The position numbers and the translations under genes were made by a program. From positions 27,089,001-27,153,000 of the forward strand of contig NC_092592.1 of assembly GCF_047663525.1 (NCBI RefSeq): a DNA stretch of 64,000 bases. The letters run 5' to 3'. Positions within the stretch are counted from its first letter, which is position 1; every line of letters begins with the position of its first letter. Under the pieces are notes generated by a model. The model worked only from the letters and a program-made list of their open reading frames with translations, had not been told where the DNA came from and did no database searches. This document shows, in pieces, positions 47,901-62,900 of the stretch. The stretch comes from Anas platyrhynchos. Taxonomy: Eukaryota > Chordata > Aves > Anseriformes > Anatidae.

Positions 47901-50900
47901 TTAGTGCATGTGATGATTTAAAATTGTCTTTGAATTGTAGTATGTGTCCGTGCTTCCCATAAAATACATGCATTTATAGTTGCTGATAAAATGAGATATT
48001 CAAAGACAATGCTGAGCCTATTCACTTGTTAACAACCCTTCGGAACCGACATCAAATCAGCGGCTCTATATCCCTTTCTTTTTTGAAACTGTGATGATAT
48101 AGTAAGGCAGATGATGCATTTATGTAAAACATGCTCTGTGAAATGGACACTCTGCTTGGCAGCCAGATTTAAAATAGCATGGCAGATTGCCTACTGTATC
48201 ACCAGTTTGGATAGATCTGGGAGCTTACAAAGAGTAAAATCAAAGTGGTAATTAGGCAGGCAACTGTTAGCAAAGATGAAATGTGCAGAGAAACCGGCTG
48301 ATGGAATCAGAGGGGATCGATAACGATAGTGTTACTAATGTTTTGCACTCTTTTCCTCCGTTGCCTGGGCTTTACGGTACAGAGAGGTAATAAAGTGCTA
48401 TCATCTTTGAATACGAGCAGGTGGAGGGTGAGAGGGGTAAGAGGATTTGCTTTTAGAAAGAGAAATTAAAGGATTGTAGAGAAACACTTCAAATGCACAC
48501 CTTTGGGCTGTTTTGAGGGGGGATCAGAAACTATAAACAGTGTGGGCTTCTGCGTGCATTTTGTGATTCTGGGGAAGGGCATGTTACTTGTCTGTTGGAG
48601 ACAGCCACTGCTTTTTGTATGTTTTGCTGAGTAAAGAAGTTGATGTATGGTTTAATTGTAGATGGCCAAGGTTGTGAAACATAGCTTTCATCTTTGGAGG
48701 AGAGGTTGAAGTTTCTTGTGATTTCATTGACGTGTGTCTGATGTGTGAGCGCGGAGCAGCACAAGTAGTGGTCTGTATGACTGCTGCGCAGGGAAGCTAT
48801 TAACCTCTGTGTGTTTGGGCATGTGTTTTCGATTAGAGCCATCCTGAAATGGGTCTTATGACAACACCAACCAGCCCGATTCCAACAACGCCTGTCACTC
48901 CACTTGGAACCACCCCACCTTCTTCAGATGGTAAGAAATGTAATGTTCCTCTGGGGAGAAACTATTAAAAAGTAAAATAACTAGCAAAGCACTTCCTTGT
49001 GATGGCAACTAATGAGGTCTGTCTGGAGCAGATGTAACCTGGTGTTCTCTTCCTGGGGAGCTGCTGTACTAAACATGAGCAAGAAATAGGATTTGGCTTC
49101 AATTCAATAGATGTTTTGTGTAGTTTCTCTTTTGCCTCTTATGTTTCTCAATGAAATTTTTCTGATACTCCTTCTGAAAACACTGTTGTCCCAGTATCTG
49201 CATGGAGGTGCACCCAACATGTTAGCTATTCTACTTTTACAGGCTTTTACTTTTGAGTGTTTCCAGTGTCAGGTTTCCTGCCTGAGATTACTTGTCATTG
49301 GAACAGATTTACAGAAAATCATGCTGGATTCCTGCTCATTATTCATGCGCTTGTCCCCAGCCTTGAATTAACTGGGATTTGAATCCAGCCTGGGAGTTGA
49401 AGTATTCCTCCCTCTGGTTGCCTTTTCTCTGATACACTTGGTAAATGACTTCTTGCACTGAGATCATTCTTCTAAATGAGATGTTATATGCCCAAATAGG
49501 TACACTTTAAAATCGTTTAAAATAAAACCCTTTTTGTTTAAGTTATGGATGGGTGTAGTCCGGTTTAAGAGAGGAGATGAAATGGCTGTTGCCACCTACT
49601 TTGATGGCATCATCTAGATCTGAGGAAAGCATTCAATGTAAGAATAGAGGCACTTTGAATAGAGCACAATTTGGAAGTGCTGAAATGAAACGAAAAGCAG
49701 TCTGGGTTACTTTAGTTATATCAGCTATTCAGGTCATTTGATATCCTAGTTAAGGATGATCCTCCCTGTGGATGAATTCTGTCTGGTTACCATGGATATC
49801 AAAAGCTTCAGTTAAAAAGCCCCCTATGTCTCAAGTCTCCATGTGCATATAACACAAAATGTAGAGGGACGGGCATTTTGTGGGCTTCTGTTCAACGTGT
49901 TCGTTGCAAATGTATCCACCCACACGCTGTATTACACAACTGACAGAGTTTATGCTTACCTACATCTACTGCCTGCTCGCATTCTCTCCTTTTTTTTTTT
50001 TAATTTACTGAAAAACAAAAGCAAAACAAAAACTTCATCCTGCTTTCCGCAGAGGCAGTGATCTTATGAAGCTTGAGGCTTCTTGCTGCTTGTAAGATTG
50101 CTAAGTTTAAAGACGGAGCTGATCTTAGTGTGCAGCAATTACACTGGGAAGTGTTCTTTATTTTTACTTCCTGTCACCTTACTGATCCCTGCTCTCTTTT
50201 TTTTATTATTTTTTTTTATTTTTTTAATGTTTTGAGGAAATCGGCTTAGTGTTGAGTGGTACTTCTTTAATTTTGCTCTTATTTTAAAGGTATGTCAGAA
50301 TTTTCTTCATTTTCTGACGTCTTGCAAGTCAGCTGTAAAATTTGCCTGTGGCTGAGAGTTAGGAAGAGGCATTTCAGCTTTGAAAAGAATTGCTTGCTGC
50401 TTTTTCATGCACTTAAAAAAAAAAAAAAGAAAAGAAAAGTGTAGTTAAGCTATTTTCAAGTTTCAGCGACATGTAGAAATTCCTCTGATTTTTTTCAGGC
50501 ACTTTTTAATGCTGACTGTGATTAAAAATGGGTTCATATCTGGTTTATTTTTTTTTCTGTAAGTCTAAATTGTGAACTAAGACCTTTAAAGTTTCAAAAT
50601 ACCTGATACCTGTTTTAAAAAACCACCACACCCAAACATCTATAGCATCAACCAGTGATGTGTTCTTCAGAGTGATTTTTTTTTTCTTAAATGAGACTTT
50701 TGCTAGAAACTGTTGATCCATAATATGTAAATTGACTGTGCCTGTCACCATAGTTATCTAAATGTCAGTTTGCTTACTGTTGTTAAATATTCATTCACTG
50801 CGTTCATTGTAACAGCTTCAGAAGGACCCACTGGGGATATAAATACATTTTCTCAGTCTCTTAGCTAAATCTTTGAGCTATTCATAATATTGGGGGTGAA

Positions 50901-53900
50901 AAAGCTTCCAGTCTCATTGCTTAGACTTTTTGCCAACAGACTGGGCATGTGAACAACACGTTGGGAGCTCCAGAGTTTCAAGATTGAAGAAACTAAAGCA
51001 GCTCGCACTTAGGGATGTGCAGCCTCCAGAAGCTAAAAGCCCCATTATCATTTCTTTGATGTGATTCGAACAGCGAGGTTACATTGATCTACTTGGCCCG
51101 TTGTTTCCAAGGGCTGCAATTTTGTATTCAAGGGGATTGTATAATCCGGAGCTCTGTGAGAGCCGCTGAGCTCTGGGCCTCTCAGTGCTCTGCTTTAAGA
51201 ATCCTGCATTTTGTTGTTGGTGTGTCTCCCGTACCTTTCTGTGCCTATGCGTGCCCCACTTCAGGAATAATAAGCCTTATTTACCACATTACAGGGCTAT
51301 GAGATTGAAAGCTTGAATTGTAAAAGGCATTATTAAAACAAACGTTTGTCTCAGCCAAAGCATGGTTACGTACGGGATCAAATTGCTTCTCCTCAGAGCC
51401 CCAAACCTAGCTATCCAAAACTCAGATGCATGTAATTCCTCACTACTTGCTAGTTCCAGTCTCGTCATAAATACCCTTTTCTTCCCCCAATATCTGTTTG
51501 AGGAAAGACTTGAAAATTACTGCCGATAGAGTGAAAAGAGAATATATAGTTGTCAAGATATGTGTTCCAGTCAACTGCAGATCTTTCTCCAGTGCAAAGG
51601 GAGCCCTTTCTTAGGCTGTCTTTATGGATTGAGAAGGGAGAAGGCCTTCAGGCAATCATAAATCAAGCCACATATGGCCTTCTATGTTTTAAATCCTGAG
51701 AGTTTGTCAGGAGCTCCTAGGCAGCCAGAACAGAAGTGGTACAGTCATATCAGGACAGGAAAGTAAAACTGGAAGAGATCCCCTTGTATCTAGTGCCTTG
51801 TGTTAAAGGCACATCATTGTCCCTTCAATTTATCAAGCTCTGTGTTGGTAGATTATAGTCTTAATAACCTGATAGTGTAGTCTGGTATTGCGTTGGTTCT
51901 TTTCCAGCTGATCAACCTACCATGGAAATAAGTACCATTATTCTTGACCTTATGTTTTGCACTGTTGAACCGCTTGTAAGAATTAGATATGGGTTTGTGA
52001 GAATTTATTGAGTCTCCCTAGGCTGGGAGTGTTGACGAGTGCTAAAACACCAGGCAAGGAAAAAGAGGCAACTTTGCAGGGTACCCCAGCCTACCCTTAG
52101 AGCAGGAGGGGTGTACTCTGGTGGAATAGCACCAGTATTCAAATACAGGTTCTTTGCTGGGTGATCGTCAGGGAGAAGGAGCTCAGGTGACCCTACAAAT
52201 AAGTTGATTCTATCCCAGACTTGTGAATCTGTGACCTGGTTCTTTGTATAGTTCTGTTTTGTATTTATGGAGGGTGAATGTGTCTTATCTGCTTTGTTCT
52301 AGTTATAAGCTCTGCAGAGCTGCCTTTGGATGCTGACGTGCAGACTAGCAACTTGCTGATAACCTTCTTGAAGTACAGCTCGATTGTGATGCAGGACACA
52401 AAAGGTAAGTAAATTCTGTTGATGTAGTCGATGCAGCAGTCTTGAAATCAGGAGGACATAGGAACACATCTCCAGAAACAGAAGCTAACGGGAATACCTT
52501 CAGATGACTGAAAGTTCCACCTTTAGAGTGAATGAAATGATTTCTTATTGTGAGGTAATGGTGACCTGATACTAGGACAGACCTAATACTGGCAGAAGTC
52601 AAGTCAACTACAGGAAGAATTTAATAATAATAATAGTACCTAATAACCAAATCTGTCCCTGTGCAGGAGCTGTGAACATATCTGATTCCAAACCCCCCTG
52701 TCAGAGAGGGAAAGTCATGTAACAGAGAACTCTATTTTTAAGAAAGTTTAGTCTAACACATGAGACAAAGCTCAGCATTAGGAGGAAATGTTTCTGGTGT
52801 CCTCTGGTACTTGCTGGTTAAACAGACAGCTCTTTAATTACACAGGTGGTGGCTGTGATTTGCACTGTACCGACAGTAACTTACTTGATGAGATACATTT
52901 CCGTGCTGTGCCTTTTGTTTCTTCTGATAGCTTTGGAGGGGAGTAATTTCAGCTTTCAGGAGATGAAGCTTGTTGATGCATTGCTTCATCTCCTGCTCAA
53001 GGTACCTAAGGGTCCTGTTCTGCCCAGTGCTTGTATGGGCAGGGCCATAGCAAGAACATGACAAGTGATCTTTTTACCATATTTCAGCCCATTACCAACT
53101 TGTGCCGTTTTAAGTTAGATGTAACAGCTGAACAAAGGTAGGAAGATGGCTGCAGACCTATGATACATTGATTGTTGAGCTTGATGAATGCTTTTATAAT
53201 ATGAACATACTGTATAAGAGAGTAGGCAGGACAGTTTCTGTAGGAGAGTTTCTTTGTACGCATACTTGCAAGGAAATTGTATCCAGCAGTCTCATTCTTG
53301 TTCAGTATGCAAGCTTTTTAAGGAAAACGCAAATAATTGAAATTAGGACTTAGAAGGACTTCATGAATGTATCTAGCACATCGCTCAAAACCAAAGCAGA
53401 ATGAGGTCTACCTATTTTATTTTTTTTTGAGAGTTGTTGCTAACAGGTTGGATGAGACACTGATAGGGGAGTACTGTTTTTAGACTATTCAACTGTTTAA
53501 CTACCCTCAGTGTGAAAAAGCTTCATGTGCATCCTAAATTCTTCGGTGAGATTTAAATTAATTACTAGTTATCTTCTCCAAGATGGGTATTGAGAATGGA
53601 TTATTTCTTTCTTCTTTGTGACAGTCATTCTGTATTTGAAGTCTGCTTTCATGTCTCCTCTTGCTTTTGTCTTTAAACTAAACAACCTCAATCTTCGCTC
53701 AGTCATTCTTTATAGATTGCACGCATGAGGAGGGCTTACTAGCTCTCTAATCATTCTCATTTGTTTTTTTCAGGGTCTCTCTTGCTGATCCAAGTCTCTG
53801 ATGAAACAATTTTTATGTATTTAAATTTAACTGCTACACTTATTAGTCACTATAATACGGGAATTGTGTATAGGGCCTCAGGAGCTATCAGGCTGGATTA

Positions 53901-56900
53901 GTCTCAGATGGAATGAAACCTGATAGAGGAGATTCCTTACTAAACAAGCCAGCTAAAAATGAGTTTATCCTGGTATGAGACAGGAGTTAAAGAAAGAAGC
54001 ATCACCTTGGTTTTAGCTTGTAAAACGTTTTAAATTTGTGTGGCTGATAGACCTATCTCCTCACCTCCATGGCAGGATGTTGCAATGAGTTCTACAGATT
54101 AGTCATACAAAAAATGTGCTTTCTCTACTGCTGCCTATTAATTCTAGTGGGTGTATTCCTGTCCTTTTATTTTGAGGATAGATGGGGTCCTGCCTGACTT
54201 TTTTCTTCTTGTGTAAGAGAAAGCGCGTGAAACCAATATAGCAACAAGGGAAGAAAAATGAAGAACTTAAATTTTCTCTGTATGTCTTGAGACAGGTAGA
54301 ACACTGAGAGGGGAGACTGGTTTGCTCCACATCCAGGACTAGACAGTTGTTTCAGTCCTGTCCCAGAGAGCATAATTTAATAGATTGCATTTTGCTAGAT
54401 TTTCCTCTTGACATCTCTCTTGTGCCAGTCAGAGGCAGCTGCTTCGGGAGAAACAAAAGCTCTGTGTCATTTTTTCCCATCTGTAAAATAGGGTTCATAC
54501 TGATACACCCCCCCTAGGAAGTGGTCTGTTTTGTTCCCTTAATGAAGGATCCTGCTAAAGTACAGAGTGTCTGTGTGAGTAAACTGCCTGTGTAGATGCC
54601 CCATAACTCTGCTGAAAATGGCATGATCTTCACAACACGCTGGCTGAAGGCAGAGTACTTAGTATGGAACAGGAGCCTTTACAGCATGATCCCCAGGGAG
54701 AAGTAGTAGCAGCACCTACAGAAATATACAGTGAGGCCTTACAATAGCAAAATAACGAGGCTCAGTGTATCAGAGCTCTCTAAGGCCATTTTTCCTTCTC
54801 TTGCTAGTGTAGAAAACTTTTCAGTTACATGTCTTAGCTGAGGTAAGGAGACATAGGCGAGACTTTTAACTGTCCTGTTCCAAAATTCCTCTTACTCAGA
54901 GCAGCAAGATGAAATCAGCATACTACAGGGCACATCTTGTTAATAAATATCTGTCCCTCAGCAGCCTGGAATAGAAAGTGAGGCATCAACGTACACAGAA
55001 TAGCCAGCTAAACCCCTTCTGTTTATTTTTATAGATTACATTATGCACGTCCTTTGAGCAAGGATGGGACCAGAGGTTTCTTCCATACAAAGTTACTCTG
55101 TGACTTATACACTAAATAACTGAGATGCATTTCAGATTAAAATTGAGAGAGAAGAGTTCTAAATAATCCAATCAGAAATTGTGTTTGTCTTATTTGCAGA
55201 ATTCATTTTATTTGTGAATCTTTCAGCCCTTCAATAATAAGTCATTGCAAAAGCTGCTTGAAGTTTTAAGAAGAATAGGAATTTGCAGGACCCGATCAAG
55301 GTGGAGCTCTTTAACTCTTAATTTGCCTTAAAATGCTAAGTCCTTGCTGATTTCATTCATGGTTTTACATAGAACAAACTAGGTCATGTCTCTCATCATT
55401 GGGTTAAAATCTTGGGGCTTAAACTCCCCACATGCTTGCTCTGCTATGCTGTGCTGTGCCTCTAGCAAAACTTTCATAACCCACAGCAAAGGTGATCTTT
55501 CCATTTTGCCTCAGAGAGGGAAAAGCACACCTCCATTGCCACAGAAAGGCAGGGATTTATACTAGCATTTAGAATACCTGCAAAAGTAAAACTGGGTGAG
55601 ACAGAAACCTCACTGATAGTTGTGGTGGTGCTGGAGATTCAAATCAGAAACTTTGTGGAAAAGCTTTGTGGGATTTGATGTCTAACCAGGAGGGCGAGTG
55701 CCTAATGAGAATAGTTGGATTATTAGCTATCCTGGAGGAAGTAGGGGTATGAAGACTCTCCAAGGCTGGGCTTTCTCTCATTGCTGCAGAATGAAATAAC
55801 CTTTGCATTGCCAGGCTTGTGTGGCTCATGCAGAACTTGTTTTTGCTTCTTTGCAGATGAGCACCGGCTACACAGTGGCAAGCTGTGTCTGATTATCCTG
55901 ACGTGCATAGCAGAGGTAGGTTTCTTGTGGGACCCTTCAGCAGATGGTGTGTTACAGGGCCCTGTCTGTCTACACATCCCCTGCCTCCTGTTCACCAGGA
56001 GCTGAAAATCCACAGTGGTTCTAAGTAATGAGGCCCTCAGGCAATTAATGTTTTGCTAATAAAACTGATGCCATTCTGTTAAAATTTACTTGAAAATTGG
56101 ATAATCTTACTTGGTATAGCCAACTCACAGGGGCAGAGAGAGAAAACAGTGAACCTACGCCTGTTCTCACTTAGCCACTGAGCACCTTGTGGTGTTATAG
56201 GCTTTTAGATGAATAGTTTACTAACACCTTTCACCTCTTTGCTACTCATGGTGAGTATGGGTAGTGCTGTATCCCATCTGCCCAAGAAGGATGTGAGTAA
56301 AAGAAAGCTGTGTGGTTGTAGGACTGTAGGAAATCTTGTAGTTGGGTGAGAAAGCAGGATCGCTGGGCTGTGTCAGCAGTGCTGGTGAAGGTGGTCCTGT
56401 CTTGTGGGAAGTGTGCACTAATGGCTTGACCTGAATGGTGTGGAGTTCATGTGGCATTTACATTTTGCTTGCTTGTAAGTAAAGACCTTTCTTTGCAATG
56501 AGTAAAAAGCAGCAATGTTCATAACCAGTGTAAGGATTCTGAAGTAATGTTTCTTCAGGGTGCAGTCTAAAAGCTAATTATGTGCATTTCTGTTATTTAT
56601 AAACAAGTATTTGTGGCACTCAAGTTCTTTGGGTGGGTGAATACAAGATAAGAAATGCTGTTTCTACATAGCAAGGGCATGTTTTGGCTCTGGTACTAAA
56701 GGAACGGTGTATTTGTTTTAACAACTTGGCTGTATGGCCCGGAGTAATCACTTTGATTTAGAGCTGGTCTTGAAACAAGTTTTGCCTGAGGGGTGGGACA
56801 GCTTATCAACCTATTTGCTAGTGCTGCAGTGACTTCTGGTACGATGGATCCATCAAAATGCCAGTTTGGACCTTCTTCCACACTGTCACAAAGATTTGTG

Positions 56901-59900
56901 TGCATTATACATGTATAGCACTTGTTAAAATCTTGACACTGCCATGTGTACAGTCTGCAGTTTGGATGAGCAAAGAAGGTAATGGAAAATAAATAGTGAG
57001 TAAAACAGCAAGTAGTACAAACTTTAATTAATGTGGAATTGGGTTCAGGAGGGAGGTTAGCTTTGTGGGATTGAAGATGTGTGTGGACATTAGAAGGTTA
57101 CATGGGTGTTTTTAACCTTATAGCTACTTATTAGGAACTTTGCACTAAAGCACGTGATTTGGAAGTTGGTGTGCAGTTGGTTTGCTATTCATCTCTCTTT
57201 TTTATTCCCCTTTTCAATAGGATCAATATGCTAATGCTTTTCTCCATGATGACAATATGAATTTTCGAGTAAACCTACACAGGATGGTGAGTCTTTTCCT
57301 ATGGATGCCTTGCATTGTCTTTGAGATGAGAACACAGGATTTAAGTCCCCATTTGCTGAAAACTGTGTCACAGACGTCTAACCTAGATTGCTAAGGCATG
57401 TGGAAACACTGTCAGAAATGCAGCAGTTAGAGGAGGATTTTAAAAATCATTCCCAGAATGTCTCAGTCGTTCAAAAGACAGGTTGCCCTGTTGGTGAATT
57501 CAGCAGCCTGTGTAGCTGGGCAGGAACTGTGTGTTATGAGGTCTCTGAAGAGATTGGTAACACAGAATGTTCCTCCTTAAGCTTCAGCAAGCCTTAGCCC
57601 TCTTGATGTAATAATGTGCAATTGGAGTTACACTGGGTGCTCTGATTTGGCTTATGCTTTCTCCTGAATGGGGGGATTTGTCTTCAAAGAGGAAAATATA
57701 TTTTCCATAGCTTTTTCCTGTAGCTATCCATGGAGGAAGTTTCCCTACATAGCTCACGAAGTGTTTATGTAGTTACAAGTAACTGAGCAGTTCTGACTTA
57801 ATGCATTCTGTTTTTACGGTGCAGATGATTGCTACCTCATCTGACACCAGAACAGTGCTTGAAAGTGTCACTGATCCAGGACAGAAGCAAACATCTTACT
57901 TTATAGTAAACATACTGCAAGGGTGCTAGTCTTTCCCACTTGGCAGAAAACTCTCTGTTCAGTTAGCCTCTCTGGTTTATTACTGTCAAGGCTGAAGCTA
58001 TTTAATACTGCACTTGCTACTAAGAATGCAGATCAGGCATCTGGGTCAGGAGCAAATCAGGATGTTAAACAAGCAAAAGGAACTGCTGTGTGATTTTCTA
58101 TCCTATGATATAACAATGCCCTCCAGTTACGCAGCTAGAGTAACAAAAACCCAGTGGTCGGTGTGCTGAAAAGCAAGCAAAATTTTGCCTCAGCTGTGGC
58201 CTTCAGGATTAATCTAGGTGAGATAGCAGTCGGAGAGAAAGACAAGGGGAAGTCTGTGATGGTACTATTTGCATGAAAAATACAGTAATACACAGAATGT
58301 CACTTCAGGCTTCTTCTGACTTCTTTTCATCTTTGTGTGTTTGAAGCCAATGAGGCATAGGAAGAAAGCGGCAGACAAGAACCTGCCCTGTCGCCCGCTG
58401 GTGTGTGCAGTGCTCGGTGAGTATTGCTAGAGTGCCTGCCTGCTTTGGGCTCCCAAAGCACCCTTTGTTCTGCAGCAGAAAAATGAGATTTGTGGATTAA
58501 GGGGAGGGGTGGATGGACATAAAAAGAAAGCAGTTAAGTACTAAAGAGACTTCCAGCTATGGACAGTCCATCTCTATACCTGGCTGCCTTACAGAGAAAT
58601 TAAATTCAAGATTACTGCTCTGTAGCAAGAAATCCTGTATACATTTACAGCAAGTGTTGTGGAAGCCTGTTGGCCTCTTTCACTTGATTACATAACAATA
58701 GTCAAGGCAGTTGATTAATAAATTAGGAGTTTTAGGTGAGCGTAATGACAGTTGGTCACAAGGACTGTCTAGATGATATAATGAGAACAAACCTATGGAA
58801 AAGACAAATACATTTTGAGGAAGATTTGCTGGGCATTTAGCCTTTTCTGAGTGAAAAAAATAACAAGAATGTCAGTAGCAAGGATTGGTTTTGCCTGTGG
58901 ATGTAGAGGCACAGCTGAAAGCTTTTCACGCAGTGAATGATTAAATTGTGAGACTCATGGCTGCAGAGGCCAAAAATATAAATGGGTACAGAGATGGATG
59001 GAGACTGAATCTCTGGGCGGCTCTTAAGCCTGATGAAATGGAAGCAGTCTTGTGCTCCAGGATTTTCAAACAGGTGATTGTTGATGGCACAACAAAACTG
59101 ATGGGGAATGAATCTTTCTAGGCTTATCAGATATCATGTACTTTTCCCCTGGACTGTTTTTTGCTAACTATAGAGTCCTGTTGCTGGGTGCTTAAGACCA
59201 TAGGAGTTTACACCTCACTGTTGTTACCAGTGGCACAACTTAAGTGTTTTACGTTCAGGTGAATACATGGATGTGCCTTTGGTTAGGATTTATTGGCTGA
59301 ACCATAGTAACTTATCTCTTTCAGTTGTTTTAATTGTATTTTGGAGCTTTTTACCTGTTATCCTCACATTGGGTTCCCTTAAATGTTAGAGATGTTCTTG
59401 ATTTATTTTTTATTTTCTATTTTTATTTTTCCTGAATGAGTCTTAAGCAGAAGTATAGTCTGTGTTAAGACCAGACTAGGCTTACTTGCTTCAGAATTGA
59501 TTTTATGGATAAATAATTGTGTTCTCTACAATATCTTCTCTGAAAGTAAACCTCTGGGTTGTATGATTTCTGGTGAGAATGATTTTCTAAAATGTGCTTC
59601 TCAATGGAATTTTCCATTAGTGACAGGGCTTGAAATACGAGAGCAGTTCTAAGCATCAGAATTCAGTGTATTCCTTATTTGACTAACAGTGAAGGAAAGC
59701 AGTGCCTCAAACAAAATTATATTATATGCCCTTGGTTTCCAATGTACTTTTTTTTTTTTTTAATTCCAGCAAAATTTGTTTATTCTAAGCAGGACTATTA
59801 GCTGGTAGGGAGGTTGGTGGGATAGTTTGATTTCTTCATCATTGTCTACTAAAATTTAGCTGTAGCTAGCTCAATACTTTATCATTTTCTTTTGTTTCAG

Positions 59901-62900
59901 ATTTGATGGTGGAGTTCATTGTAACACACATGATGAAAGAATTTCCTATGGATCTCTACGTGTAAGTATCTGTTGGTTGATTCTTAGTTTCATTTGAAGT
60001 TTGAATTTGGATGGAATTCTAGTCATATAACAATCGTCTGGCTGAAATAACGTTTTGGTGGCTGGTGGGGAGCAGGATGACTCTTCATGAACTCTTCTGG
60101 CAACTTTTTCTATTTCTAAAATAATCTTTGTGATGGGAAAATTGAAAGTGAAGTGAATTTCCACCTTTTAAACTGATTTCATCATTTACTTGATCAAATA
60201 CAAGGAGCTTTTCAATCTGAAAGAAGCTTCATAATATGCACTCATGGCAAGAATTCTTGGTCTAGAAACTGAAAAGACAGTTTTAAAAAAGTGGGGATGA
60301 CTGATGTGAGGCCTGGAAGGTGATGTGGAGAGTGGGAAAGAAGTTTAAGCCTGAAATAGGTTGCTAGGGTAATACTTGGTGGTGGGGAAAAGGAGAGGAG
60401 AAGAGGACAGAGCTGCACACGAGCACTTTGTGTCCCACTAGGCCCTTAGAATGCTTTGTTCTGCTTTGTCCTGGAGGGCAGAAATAGGATTTAGGCAGAT
60501 CATTGGCTTTGCTCTGACTGTTTGTACAGTACTGAATTTCCCTCAGGCCTGAGCAGCACTATATTCTGTAGAAGGGATACAGATACATAGGTTGTTTTCC
60601 GTTAACGTAAGTTCTCAGTGTGCTCTGATTTTGCCCAAATAACTCTGAAATTACAGTGACTTTGTAAGGGTCATAGAGTTCAATTAAAACTTTGTGAGAA
60701 ATGGATTTTTAATGACAATTACAGAATTAGTTGTAGTTGGGTAGTATGTTGGGATTGAGAAGAAGGTTGAGAAATGCTTGGGCTCAAAGGTAAGGTCGCA
60801 TCTAGAAACCCCATGAGAATAAAAATAATGAGCTGTAGCAACAATCAGTAGACATCTGTATCTATTCCTTTTGGCATGTTTGTGCAGCCCTTTCACTATG
60901 TTCCTGTCTGAAACCATCCCAGAGCAGACACAGATATTGCAGACGAAGTGGATATTCTGAATGCACAAATAGTGTGATACTTCTCCGCATTACATTTAAT
61001 AGGTGGCAATATGAATCTGCTCAGTGGAAGGCATATTAATATTGGAAAGAGAAATCCAGCCCAAAGGTGTTATTTTGTCCATTAAGTGTGTTATGAATTC
61101 TTGGTGCAAAGCTGAATTAGCAAAGACACCCCACCAGGACGGATGTGACTTCCACAGTGTGGTTTGGGAGCCTGTAGGGCTGGTAGCTGGCTCTCTGACC
61201 CCTAAGGCAGAGGGACTGGAACTGTAATGCCCCCCAACCCTTTTTTTTCCGTGCCTTGCTTTCACCCAGAAAAATGTATGCTGCTGCATACTACATGTAG
61301 GTTTCAGTGCTGAGATATCTTTGCAGAGTATTTTGCAATAACACTGCTGTAATTGCAAAAAAAAAAAATATTTTATCCTTTACAAGATTCTTTTTGGTCA
61401 GTGCCTTAAGTAGTTTTTTGAAGAGGCCAATTCTCATCTTACAGCCAGGTAAATACGTAGGTGGAAAGGCACTGGGCATTGTCTGGTGCCAGTAACATCA
61501 GAAATGGTGGCTTTCTCCCCAGAGCAATTGCTGTTCCTGATCTGAAGACAGCTCTCTACTATCATGGCAGTTTTGATTCCTTTTTCTATTTGAATTTGAG
61601 AATCCAATTTGTAATGCAGTGTTTAATGTGATGCTCAGCTATTACAAGTGGTTTTACCTTTATTCCTCTGAAGTTAGCCACTTCAGTCCTTAGCCCGTTG
61701 TTGTGTTTTGGGGATTGTATAAGAGTCTAAAAAGAACATATACCACGTGCATATTATTTCTTAGGGATTTTGAAAGTCTTATTTTGAACTCTTCACCCCA
61801 TCTTGAACAATTTCCATGCAATGTTTTTAATTTGATTTCTCTGTTTGTGTGATGTTTAATGTCTCTCAGGAGTGTCTTTCCAGAGAGGTATTGATATTAA
61901 TGTGTTTTTGAGAAATAAGAGTTTAGGAAAAAAGGAATTGTTTCCTTTTGAAGTCTGTTTTCTTTCTGTTTTTTTCTAAATGCCAGTGATTAAAAGTAGA
62001 TTGATCTATCAAATTCAAATTTGCATACGTTTTCTATCTTGTCCTTAAAAATTGCAAGTGCTAGGGAATTTACTCACCATATGATGTATTTAGTTTTGAT
62101 GGTACTGAAATGTGTTTGTGTACCTAGGAGTTTGTATAACTGCTATAGAGGTGTTGCAACCACTATAAAGTGCTATAGAGGCCTGCATGATTTGAAGACT
62201 TCAGAATTATACTAGCTGTATGTTGGGGGGATTTCAGAGCTCATAAGTGTATTGCTTGATCTTTCTGAAGTTCATACTTAAACTAGAAAGAATTTTATCT
62301 CTCTCTATATATAGATAATATATATAAAATTAAACTGCATGCCTCATTCAGTCAAACTAAATACCTTGCGGACTTAGTTTCACTGTATAGGTTCTTTCAG
62401 CCTTGTCACCTGGACCAGAGAAACCAAAAAGCTCCATTCTGGCCAGGTTTTCCAAAATCTGGTAGCAATATCTCATGCATCTGGAGCCTGAAAGTCAGGT
62501 AACTACATTTGTAGAGCTTATGAGGTCCTCAGATAAAGTCAGCAAAGAGTGGAAAGTATTAATTAAATATAAAGAGCAACCAGTCATGTTGAGCTTAAAC
62601 TGTTATACAGGCACCTTCCTCTGGTCTAGTCTGGTTCATCCTGTACGGTTGTTGCTTCCCTCTTGGAGCCCCAAACCATGAGCTCCATTCTCCTCTGTTA
62701 GGGTTTGTGTTTGTCTACTTCCCTGCTGATTTCTGAGATGCTGACAGCTTCAGTGTATAATTACTGGGAAATGCAATGCAGTTGATCCTTTGCATTTATT
62801 TTTTTTTTTTCCAGACGCTGTATTCAGATTGTGCACAAGCTGCTGTGCTACCAGAAGAAATGCAGAGTGAGGCTTCATTACACGTGGAGGGAGCTCTGGT

